From Algoriphagus machipongonensis (GTDB lineage Bacteria > Bacteroidota > Bacteroidia > Cytophagales > Cyclobacteriaceae), in assembly GCF_000166275.1 (NCBI RefSeq), contig NZ_CM001023.1:2483001-2547000 (forward strand): a stretch of DNA of 64,000 nucleotides, in the 5' to 3' direction. A program made the position numbers and the translations under genes. Every line of letters begins with the position of its first letter. Position 1 is the stretch's first letter. Below are positions 19,901 through 25,804 of the stretch, piece after piece. The notes beneath the pieces were generated by a model. It saw only the letters and a list, made by a program, of their open reading frames with translations. It searched no databases and was not told the origin of the DNA.

Positions 19901-20146
19901 GGTATTGGCAAGACGGTAGGAATGCCCACTCCTGGAACTTGCTCATTTGCAGGTTGGGAAGGTTTGCCAGATGGTGGTAGATGGGGAGCTGTTCCTATAT
20001 CAGCGAAAAATAAAGCAGGGGAGTGGTTAGAGAATAACGAGACCAAACCACAATTTGAGATAAAGAATATGCCTGGAAAAATTGATCAAGGAATTGATCA
20101 GCAATTAGAAAAGGCCATAGAGGAATTATTGAAGGACGTGGATTAA
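16913..20146 (+). CDS. tricorn-protease-like S41 peptidase with beta-propellers and PDZ domain
   Basis: Tricorn-type proteases degrade peptides behind beta-propeller gates. A signal peptide (LTICLVLLVGNIAFAQ) indicates export to the periplasm. Residues ~25-700 carry PD40/WD40-like propeller repeats (ISPDGSLIAF, WSKDGEQLAFASDR, FSPDGKSLVYSSERDG). A PDZ domain is near 790-860, and the S41 core lies in the last third. By analogy with archaeal tricorn, Ser766-His767 (NVSHAGARF) and Ser984 (NYSDGHCFACGY) are catalytic, and the C-terminal EIKNMPGKIDQG segment would supply the Glu. A Lys/Glu-rich insert lies at about residues 565-600. Length 1077 matches the family. A strong terminator follows. Confidence 0.92.
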   Translation: MKSFLYSLTICLVLLVGNIAFAQSPPKWMRYPAISPDGSLIAFTFKGDLFLVSSTGGDAKQLTFHEAHDYKPVWSKDGEQLAFASDRYGNFDVFIMSAQGGPATRLTFHSNDEQPFDFSADNQNVIFGATRMDIAEHRQYPTGSQPELYQVPKKSGRVDQIWTIPAEYVQTSQDGTKMIYHDKKGGENEWRKHHESGIARDIWLYDAEEGSHSMLTDYYGEDRNPVFSPDESEIYYLSEANGSFNVFAMPLNNPKQSLALTSLTDFPVRFLTISQDGLMSFGYDGELYTLRKGESPKKLEVRIKTQAVSNSDSYIAINGGVREMVISPNGKEIALIARGEVFVTSVDGSMTKRITNTPEQERFLDFSPDGKSLVYSSERDGKWSIYSSSKIRSEEPYFFASTLIEEKVLVSKEVDVYEPDYSPDGKKLAYVEDRRTLKVMDLESQESVTLMTPDELFHMRDGDQYFTWSPDSKWLLATYNPTMVNSEVVLLDATGKEPKKNLTKSGYGDSQPVWVNEGKQMLWFSNRDGMRSYATSGRSQNDVYSLFFDKESWDKFNLSKEDFDLMKEIEKSKKSDTDKKNKEGKDEEKKEVEPIEFDWDGLEERKARLTIHSSTLGDAVLSKDGEKLFYLTSFEKGMNLWSTNLRTKETKQEIALNSSYGSLVWDKDQKNLFLLSNGSISKINPESMKKESVKISGEMTYDAEEERNYMFEHIWLRTKGIFYTPDMHGVDWEAAKVAYEKYLPSIGNSYEFAEMISEMIGELNVSHAGARFSKSIPMADETASLGVFWDYGFAEDGLKIKEIIKGGPLDKADLDIKEGMVIQKIDGELISAQIDFAKLLNRKADKLTLLEVLDPSNGETQQVTIKPISLREENQLLYKRWVKTNQEEVTKLSDGKLGYVHIPGMSDGPYRNVYEEMMGKFHDTEGVIVDTRFNGGGDLVADLAMFFTGEKFLTYATEAKEVGYEPTARWTKPTLAMFNEANYSDGHCFACGYTDLGIGKTVGMPTPGTCSFAGWEGLPDGGRWGAVPISAKNKAGEWLENNETKPQFEIKNMPGKIDQGIDQQLEKAIEELLKDVD

Positions 20147-20169
20147 TATTTACATTTGAGTATGGCCAT

Positions 20170-20205
20170 AAAAAAACCTGGATGATAAATCGTCCAGGTT
20201 TTTTT
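20170..20205. terminator. bidirectional terminator between tricorn-like and BlaI-like genes
   Basis: CCTGGATGA pairs with TCGTCCAGG (one G-T pair) around a four-base loop. The stem is flanked by six A on the left and seven T on the right, so it can stop transcription of both convergent genes. Confidence 0.9.
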
Positions 20206-20219
20206 GATCAAAAGTCAGA

Positions 20220-20549
20220 TTATTGATACTCTTTCGTGTTCAATGTTTCGTCATTCTTAAAAAACTCATGAAGTTTAGAGAAAGAATTATCGAAGTATCC
20301 ATCCAGCATTTTCTTAATGATGAAAGTTCTGTATTCATCTTTAGAAACGATTGGGAAGTATTCGTGACTTTTACCATAAGACTTGTGACTCACAAAACCT
20401 TTTCTCTCCAAAATTCTCACAATGGTAGAAACTGTGTTGTAAGCAGGCTTTGGTTCCTGCATTGGCAATAAGATATCTTTAACAAATCCTCTTTCGATAT
20501 CCCAAAGGATTTGCATGATATCCTCTTCGGCTCTAGTTAATGGTTTCAT
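20220..20549 (-). CDS. BlaI/MecI/CopY family transcriptional repressor, orphan
   Basis: The 109-residue protein has the BlaI winged helix: LTRAEEDIMQILWDIERG, then PAYNTVSTIVRILERKGFV and the wing at SHKSYGKSHEYFPIV. The rest is a short dimerisation segment. BlaI-type repressors are usually inactivated by a membrane metalloprotease sensor (BlaR1/MecR1) encoded next door. No such gene is adjacent on either side. Either the partner lies elsewhere or the regulator responds differently, as in CopY. Its target is not identifiable here; no clear inverted TACA/TGTA operator is seen upstream. Confidence 0.9.
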   Translation of the reverse strand: MKPLTRAEEDIMQILWDIERGFVKDILLPMQEPKPAYNTVSTIVRILERKGFVSHKSYGKSHEYFPIVSKDEYRTFIIKKMLDGYFDNSFSKLHEFFKNDETLNTKEYQ

Positions 20550-20685
20550 AAAATTTTAGGCGTTAAGTTTTAAATCGGAAGAAAATTATTCGTTTAGTTT
20601 GATAAAACCAAAAATTACGTCAGTTAAAATCTGTATTTTTTCCAATTATAACTTAATTAGTCCAAGTGAAACTCTGAAAATAATA

Positions 20686-20712
20686 CAAAAAAAGTCACCC
20701 TAGAGTGACTTT
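20686..20712 (-). terminator. intrinsic terminator of the desaturase gene
   Basis: AAAGTCAC pairs with GTGACTTT around a six-base loop. The A-run at 20687-20693 becomes the U-tract on the minus strand. It lies about 20 bases past the desaturase stop. Confidence 0.88.
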
Positions 20713-20733
20713 CATTTGACCAAAAACGTTCGT

Positions 20734-21483
20734 TTAAGTGGTTCTGAGCTTAATTATTTTCGTAGCATGCAATAATTTGACAATTGGATAAGTTGGATCA
20801 AACTCATACCACTTCACTGCAAAATTAGGTCTGTTAGGAAGTTTGTGATGATTATTTTGAAATAATTCTCCCAACATCAACACGTCTAACAACAAGCTGT
20901 TTTTTGATTTATCATTATTGTCAAAATTGGCATATCCGTATTTATGACCGCTCCAATTGACAATTGCACCGTGAACAGGGCCCATTAAAAAATGAATTGG
21001 TAGCAAGAAATACATCCACCAATGTGTTCCTGGCAATTCAAAAACTGAAATACATAAAACGTAGATTAGTACATACAATAAACCCCATGCTACTCTGATG
21101 TACATGGTGTCAGCAAATTTATCGAATCGGTTCCAATCAGGAATGTCTTTTGAAAATCGCTCTTCGGGTGTCAGCCTGAAGCTGAAATATTCATTGTAAA
21201 TGTTTTTGGTTTTCCACATCATTGTAAAAAGGTTTTCGGTATGATGTGGGCTATGTGGATCTTTCGGTGTGTCCGAGTAGGCATGGTGCATTCTGTGTAG
21301 AATAGCGTAAGCTCTTGGTGATAAATAAGAGCTGCCTTGCCATAGCCAGGTAAATATATAGAAGAAGCGTTCCCAGTATTTGTTCATAACAAACATCTGA
21401 TGAGCAGCATATCTATGCAGAAAGAAACTCTGGCAAAACAGGGAGAAGTACCAGTGCAACAGAAAGAAGATAATTATAATCAC
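20734..21483 (-). CDS. acyl-CoA/acyl-lipid desaturase (membrane fatty acid desaturase)
   Basis: Membrane di-iron desaturases introduce a double bond into acyl chains (delta-9 type). The three histidine boxes are visible: HRYAAH near residue 24, HRMHHAYSD near 64, and NNHHKLPN near 214, in the positions of the SCD/DesC-like family. Hydrophobic helices flank the boxes. At 249 residues it is at the short end of the family, lacking long termini. Probable role is membrane-fluidity adjustment. A TATATTTG -7 box lies 27 bases upstream, and a terminator ends the transcript, so it is monocistronic. Confidence 0.92.
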   Translation of the reverse strand: MIIIIFFLLHWYFSLFCQSFFLHRYAAHQMFVMNKYWERFFYIFTWLWQGSSYLSPRAYAILHRMHHAYSDTPKDPHSPHHTENLFTMMWKTKNIYNEYFSFRLTPEERFSKDIPDWNRFDKFADTMYIRVAWGLLYVLIYVLCISVFELPGTHWWMYFLLPIHFLMGPVHGAIVNWSGHKYGYANFDNNDKSKNSLLLDVLMLGELFQNNHHKLPNRPNFAVKWYEFDPTYPIVKLLHATKIIKLRTT

Positions 21484-21509
21484 TTGGTGTTCGGTTAAAA
21501 TTGAAGCTA

Positions 21510-21517
21510 CAAATATA
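21510..21517 (-). promoter_or_regulatory. -7 promoter box of the desaturase gene
   Basis: The minus strand reads TATATTTG, an exact -7 match, 27 bases from the start codon. The -33 position holds only a T-run. Confidence 0.5.
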
Positions 21518-21625
21518 AGCCTCTCAATCTAAAAAAAGTTTATTTTTATATTTTTGGATAAGATATGTTAACATGATAATTGTCAGGTTTTATATTAAAT
21601 CTTAAATTTTATACCTTTTATCTAA

Positions 21626-21991
21626 ATGGGAAATACTTCAAATGGCAGTTCTGTTCTCGTAAAAATCCTTTTAGGAGGCATTGCTGTATTAATAGCAGAA
21701 TTTTTACTTCCAGGAGTACACATTGATTCATTCATTACTGGATTTTTGCTAGCTGCGGTGATAATCTTGATCAATTTGACGATAAAGCCGATTCTAATTT
21801 TATTGACTTTCCCGATTACCTTACTGACTTTGGGCTTGTTTCTTCTGGTGATTAATGCAGCTATGCTACTTTTAGCTGCGAAGATTATCCCTGGTTTCGA
21901 CTTGGATGGTTTTTGGTGGGCAGTATTGTTCGCTATCGTTTTGAGTATTATTAATTCTTTGTTTGGGAATAATTTAGATTCCAGCAAATAA
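21626..21991 (+). CDS. small membrane protein, phage-holin-4-2-like (superfamily IV) family
   Basis: The 121-residue product has four hydrophobic helices: VKILLGGIAVLIAEFLLPGV, then a stretch around GFLLAAVIILINLTI, then FPITLLTLGLFLLVINAAM, and a last one before NSLFGNN. The pattern and the KPILILLTFPITLLTLG signature match the Phage_holin_4_2 family (PF04020), widespread chromosomal membrane proteins of unknown role. Despite the name there is no phage context. The last 18 bases overlap the convergent AlbA_2 gene. Confidence 0.82.
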   Translation: MGNTSNGSSVLVKILLGGIAVLIAEFLLPGVHIDSFITGFLLAAVIILINLTIKPILILLTFPITLLTLGLFLLVINAAMLLLAAKIIPGFDLDGFWWAVLFAIVLSIINSLFGNNLDSSK

Positions 21992-22411
21992 TTTGGTTTG
22001 ATCTTCAATCCTGATGTAGTGTCTCAGCTCTCCCGTATTTCCTTTGTAAAGGATAACCCCTTCATTTGATTTCTGAATTTCCACAATCAAGATCCAGGTT
22101 TCCTCCTCATTTTCTTTAGAATCTTCATCAATCCATAGAAAATCTATCATTTTAAGTTTAACCTTAGGTTGGCAATATTCCTGATTTGCCCTTTCAATCA
22201 TAAATCTTTCTTCATGGACATCGATTCCTACAACCTTTTTCTGATCTGAAATTCCAATTATCAAAAATCCTCCTTCTGTGTTTGCCATTGCAGCTAGGGT
22301 TCGAGCAATCTTTGAACTGGAACTAACCTCTAGCTTGAAATCCAGAGTTTTACTTTCCTTAGATAGGATTAGATTTTTTATAAATTCTTTGCTAAAGATT
22401 GTGGATTTCAT
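21974..22411 (-). CDS. stand-alone AlbA_2 (Schlafen AAA_4-like) domain protein
   Basis: The 145-residue protein shows the AlbA_2 core: ESKTLDFKLEVSSSSKIARTLAAMANTEGG, with the conserved acidic residue and the Ala-Asn-Thr-x-Gly-Gly motif, then FLIIGISDQKKVVGID. In larger relatives this domain sits with winged-helix or ATPase parts and is annotated as a putative nucleic-acid or nucleotide binding unit. Here nothing else is attached. It is divergent from the acidic conserved gene at 22510 and overlaps the holin-like gene tail to tail by 18 bases. Role unknown. Confidence 0.78.
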   Translation of the reverse strand: MKSTIFSKEFIKNLILSKESKTLDFKLEVSSSSKIARTLAAMANTEGGFLIIGISDQKKVVGIDVHEERFMIERANQEYCQPKVKLKMIDFLWIDEDSKENEEETWILIVEIQKSNEGVILYKGNTGELRHYIRIEDQTKLFAGI

Positions 22412-22509
22412 TTTATTGATTTAGATTTTGCGTGTATATTAATTATCTATTCATTAGTATTATGTCAAAATTAAACCAGACACCAAGGAGGCAGTAAAAT
22501 TTTTGAACT

Positions 22510-23076
22510 ATGTCCATTATTAACCCAGGATTTGATCCCAAACATATAGAAGAACTCAAGAGTGAGTTGAAAAAAACAGGTAAGTCTTTCAAAATCATTC
22601 CTGACGAAGAAAATTCTGATGAGTTTGTCAATTTTTATTTCATAGGAATGTACGAAGGAAAGAGTGTCATTTATGATGCTGCAGTATATACTTTGAGGCT
22701 TCATCATGCTAGCGAGGTTTACGAAATTGCAGAACATGAAGCAGCAAAAAAATTCCCCAATTTCAATGGGATTTCCTATGAAGAAGACGAAAACGGGAAT
22801 ATGCTACCATTAACCAGTGATCAAGAAGAAATTGGATGGTTCATCACTGAGATGATCATGGAGATGGAAGAGGAAGAAACGGTGAAGGTTCAAGAATTTA
22901 TTGATATAGATACTCACCATGATTTTGGTATAGGGTTAGACGCTGCTTTGCATGTGGATTCCATTGACGAAGATGTAATAACAAAATTCATAGCTGAATT
23001 TAATGACGATACTATTGAGTTGGATGAAACGATGTATGCTTATCAGTCAGAAGCAGAAGACGCTGAAGAAGATTAA
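22510..23076 (+). CDS. acidic conserved hypothetical protein
   Basis: The 188-residue product is soluble and strongly acidic (many Glu/Asp runs, e.g. MEMEEEETV and the tail EAEDAEED), with no signal peptide or membrane segment. The N-terminal part looks like a compact alpha/beta domain (FYFIGMYEGKSVIYDAAVYTLRLHH). I do not assign a family, though the sequence has the feel of a conserved Bacteroidota protein. A possible SD-like AAGGAGG lies 23-29 bases upstream, too far to be typical. A perfect terminator hairpin ends the gene. Confidence 0.75.
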   Translation: MSIINPGFDPKHIEELKSELKKTGKSFKIIPDEENSDEFVNFYFIGMYEGKSVIYDAAVYTLRLHHASEVYEIAEHEAAKKFPNFNGISYEEDENGNMLPLTSDQEEIGWFITEMIMEMEEEETVKVQEFIDIDTHHDFGIGLDAALHVDSIDEDVITKFIAEFNDDTIELDETMYAYQSEAEDAEED

Positions 23077-23102
23077 ACAATTTCGAGTTAAAAGTACTTT
23101 CA

Positions 23103-23129
23103 CGCTTGTACCCTACAAGCGTTTTTTTT
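23103..23129 (+). terminator. intrinsic terminator abutting the next start codon
   Basis: A perfect 8-bp stem CGCTTGTA / TACAAGCG with a CCC loop is followed by exactly eight T (23122-23129). The next base begins the ATG of the deacetylase gene. Confidence 0.92.
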
Positions 23130-24032
23130 ATGCTTAAAATAGCCTGGTCACCCATATTTGCCCATCCATTGCCTCTGGGACACCGTTTTCCCATGGAGAA
23201 ATACCAATTACTACCTGAGCAATTGATGTATGAAGGAACGGCCACCGAAGCTAATTTCTTTGCTCCTGAATTGGTAGAAGAAAGGTGGATAGTCAATACG
23301 CATGAAAGCGAGTACTGGGAAAAATTAAGAACCCTTAGCCTAAGTAAATCTGAGATAAGAAAAACAGGGTTCCCATTAAGTTCTGAATTAGTATCCCGTG
23401 AAGTCCACATCATGGCTGGTTCCATTCAAGCGGCTATTTATGCGATTGATTATGGGATTGGGATGAATATAGCAGGTGGTACTCATCATGCTTTCACCAA
23501 TCGGGGAGAAGGCTTTTGTTTATTAAATGACCTCGCGATTACGGCAAATTATTTATTGGAAAATAAGCTGGCAAAAAAAGTCTTAATCATTGATTTGGAT
23601 GTTCATCAGGGAAATGGCACAGCCGAAATTTTTCAGGAGACCCCAGAAGTTTTCACTTTTAGTATGCATGGAAAAGCAAATTATCCCATGCACAAAGAGA
23701 AGTCAGATTTGGATGTGGAACTGGATGATGGAATGAAGGATTTTGAGTATTTGAAATTGTTGGACGAAAATCTAAATCAAGTTTTAAAAACTTTTACTCC
23801 TGATTTCATTCTTTACCAATCCGGAGTGGATATTTTGGAAACAGATAAACTCGGGCGTCTTAGTGTAAGTATTCAGGGACTTAGAACTCGAGATAATATG
23901 GTTTTGGATCTGGCAAAAGAGATGCAGATTCCTATTATGTGCTGCATGGGAGGTGGTTATTCTCCCCAAATCAAGGATATCATTGAAGGTCATGCGCAAG
24001 TTTATAGGTTGGCACAGGATATCTTTTTTTGA
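23130..24032 (+). CDS. histone deacetylase superfamily protein (AcuC/Hda-like)
   Basis: Bacterial members remove acetyl or larger acyl groups from lysines, polyamines or other amines, using zinc. The active-site set is complete: the tandem His in GGTHHAFTNRGEGFC, zinc ligands in DLDVHQGNGTAEIF, the third ligand in YQSGVDILETDKLG, and the tyrosine of CMGGGYSPQI. The ATG at 23130 gives 300 residues and a family-like N-terminus (MLKIAWSP). A longer frame begins inside the upstream terminator stem and is rejected. The leader is therefore peculiar: the ATG directly follows a U-tract. Substrate unknown. Confidence 0.9.
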   Translation: MLKIAWSPIFAHPLPLGHRFPMEKYQLLPEQLMYEGTATEANFFAPELVEERWIVNTHESEYWEKLRTLSLSKSEIRKTGFPLSSELVSREVHIMAGSIQAAIYAIDYGIGMNIAGGTHHAFTNRGEGFCLLNDLAITANYLLENKLAKKVLIIDLDVHQGNGTAEIFQETPEVFTFSMHGKANYPMHKEKSDLDVELDDGMKDFEYLKLLDENLNQVLKTFTPDFILYQSGVDILETDKLGRLSVSIQGLRTRDNMVLDLAKEMQIPIMCCMGGGYSPQIKDIIEGHAQVYRLAQDIFF

Positions 24033-24073
24033 GAACTTTAACTGAAATTAACCCTCTTTAATCCAAGTGTCGC

Positions 24074-24102
24074 TTGCAAAATCAATACTTTCTTTATATT
24101 TG
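24074..24102 (+). promoter_or_regulatory. consensus Bacteroidota promoter of the OmpH-like gene
   Basis: A TTG (-33) at 24074-24076 and TATATTTG (-7) at 24095-24102 are separated by 18 bases. Transcription would begin near 24108, so the gene must start downstream, at the GTG 24131. Confidence 0.75.
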
Positions 24103-24130
24103 CGCCCTTGTGAACTATAACAAATTAAAA

Positions 24131-24730
24131 GTGAAAAAAGGATTTAAAATGTTCGGTGTGCTAGGCTTGGCAACAGCACTTTTCTATAGCTGTAATCAAC
24201 CTGCTGCACAAAAAACTGAGGGAGAAGGTACTACCACCACTGTATCTAGTGGAGATTTGAAAGTTGCTTTTGTTTTCACAGATTCTGTGATCAACAAGTA
24301 TGATTACTTTGTAAAAAAGTCTGAAGAAATCACTGAAAAAGGTCAAAAGTTTGAAACAGAGCTTCAAAGTAGAGCTCAAGGATTTGAGAGAGAAGTAGCT
24401 AACTTCCAGCAATCGGCAAACAATATGACTCAAAACCAAGCTTTGGCAAAACAAGACGAACTTGGTAAAAAGCAACAAAACTTAATGTCATACAGAGATA
24501 ATTTGATGCAAGAATTATCTGTTGATGAGGCTAATCTTTATAATGAAGTGTACACTAAAGTACAGGATTATTTGAAGCAGTATGCAGCTGACAATTCCTT
24601 GGATATCATTTTATCTTACACTAGAGGAGGAGCAGTTTGGTATGCAAATGATGCAATGGATGTAACAGAAAAGGTTATTGAAGGGTTAAATAGCAGTTAT
24701 AACGAAACTGCAGTTGATTCTGTAAAATAA
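24131..24730 (+). CDS. OmpH/Skp family lipoprotein, periplasmic chaperone-like
   Basis: Skp/OmpH proteins are trimeric periplasmic holdases for outer-membrane proteins. A promoter at 24074-24102 excludes earlier codons, so a GTG at 24131 (MKKGFKMFGVLG) is chosen. It gives a proper lipoprotein signal ending in ALFYSC with Cys21. The mature part has the OmpH pattern: a beta strand LKVAFVFTDSV, a long coiled coil (residues ~60-140, ETELQSRAQGFEREVANFQQ), and a closing strand LDIILSYTRGG. Length 199 is normal. Lipid anchoring differs from soluble E. coli Skp. A terminator follows. Confidence 0.85.
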   Translation: MKKGFKMFGVLGLATALFYSCNQPAAQKTEGEGTTTTVSSGDLKVAFVFTDSVINKYDYFVKKSEEITEKGQKFETELQSRAQGFEREVANFQQSANNMTQNQALAKQDELGKKQQNLMSYRDNLMQELSVDEANLYNEVYTKVQDYLKQYAADNSLDIILSYTRGGAVWYANDAMDVTEKVIEGLNSSYNETAVDSVK

Positions 24731-24753
24731 TAGCCCTTCATAATAAGTAATTA

Positions 24754-24780
24754 AAAACCCGGCTGAGTCCGGGTTTTTTT
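24754..24780 (+). terminator. intrinsic terminator of the OmpH-like gene
   Basis: AAACCCGG pairs with CCGGGTTT around CTGAGT, followed by seven T. It lies about 25 bases after the stop codon. Confidence 0.92.
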
Positions 24781-24830
24781 GTGCTGAAAATTTGGGTAAT
24801 TTTAGAGCATTAAATGAAAAAAATAACAGA

Positions 24831-25802
24831 ATGAAAATCACCGAATTCTTAAAGCATAACTACCGACATTTCAATGCCGCAAGTCTGATTGATGCAGCAG
24901 AGGGCTATAAAGCACATCTTGATAATGGAGGTCAAATGATGATTACTCTTGCTGGAGCTATGTCCACAGCAGAATTGGGTATTTCATTAGCCGAAATGAT
25001 CCGGCAGGATAAAGTACAAATCATTACTTGTACAGGGGCAAATTTGGAAGAAGATGTTTTTAACCTTGTAGCACATGACTACTATGAGAGAATTCCCAAT
25101 TATAGAGAATTATCTCCAGCTCAGGAGCAGGATTTGGTAGAGCGTCATATGAATCGTGTTACTGACACATGTATTCCTGAAATGGAGGCCATGCGTAGAA
25201 TCGAGGATGTTATTTTGGAAGAATGGGTTGCTGCAGATCAAGCGGGAGAATCCTATTTTCCTCATGAGTTTTTCTACAAGATTTTGCTTTCTGGAAAACT
25301 GGAGAAGTTTTACCAAATAGATCCAAAGGATAGCTGGTTGCTGGAAGCTGCCAAGAAAAATATTCCTATTATTTGTCCTGGATGGGAAGATTCTACTTTA
25401 GGGAATATGTTTGCAGGACATGTGATCACGGGTGATGTGAAAAATGTGCATACCGTGAAAACCGGAATTCAATACATGATTTACCTTGCAGATTGGTATA
25501 CAAAATCAGCAACTGACGAATCTACTGTTGGATTTTTCCAGATTGGCGGGGGAATTGCAGGAGATTTCCCAATATGCGTGGTTCCAATGCTACATCAGGA
25601 TTTGCAGCGTGATAATGTGCCTCTTTGGGGGTACTTCTGCCAAATTTCGGATTCCACCACTTCCTATGGTTCTTATTCAGGGGCTGTGCCTAATGAAAAG
25701 ATCACCTGGGGAAAACTGGGAATCGATACACCAAAATATATCATAGAATCTGATGCTACCATTGTTGCCCCGCTGGTGTTTGCCATCGTATTGGGTCAAT
25801 AA
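24831..25802 (+). CDS. deoxyhypusine synthase family protein (bacterial homologue)
   Basis: Deoxyhypusine synthase transfers the butylamine part of spermidine to a lysine of eIF5A, a protein bacteria lack, so bacterial members must do something else (homospermidine-type synthesis is one known outcome). Recognisable are MMITLAGAMSTAELG, the NAD-site region CTGANLEEDVFNLVAHDYY, PIICPGWEDSTLGNMF, and the C-terminal WGKLGID containing Lys295, the equivalent of the intermediate-forming lysine. The ATG at 24831 (MKITEFLKHNYRHF) is preferred to a longer TTG frame overlapping the terminator region. The OmpA-like gene begins 2 bases later. Confidence 0.88.
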   Translation: MKITEFLKHNYRHFNAASLIDAAEGYKAHLDNGGQMMITLAGAMSTAELGISLAEMIRQDKVQIITCTGANLEEDVFNLVAHDYYERIPNYRELSPAQEQDLVERHMNRVTDTCIPEMEAMRRIEDVILEEWVAADQAGESYFPHEFFYKILLSGKLEKFYQIDPKDSWLLEAAKKNIPIICPGWEDSTLGNMFAGHVITGDVKNVHTVKTGIQYMIYLADWYTKSATDESTVGFFQIGGGIAGDFPICVVPMLHQDLQRDNVPLWGYFCQISDSTTSYGSYSGAVPNEKITWGKLGIDTPKYIIESDATIVAPLVFAIVLGQ

Positions 25803-25804
25803 TA

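Noticed and set aside
21626-21991. Phage origin suggested by the holin-like protein
   Set aside because: The family is common on chromosomes and no phage genes are nearby.
21622-22008. 128-codon minus-strand frame over the holin-like gene
   Set aside because: It is antisense to a four-helix membrane protein of a known family and is low-complexity Lys/Ile-rich.
23012-23425. 137-codon minus-strand frame across the terminator and the start of the deacetylase gene
   Set aside because: It is antisense to the deacetylase start and crosses a strong terminator; no recognisable protein.
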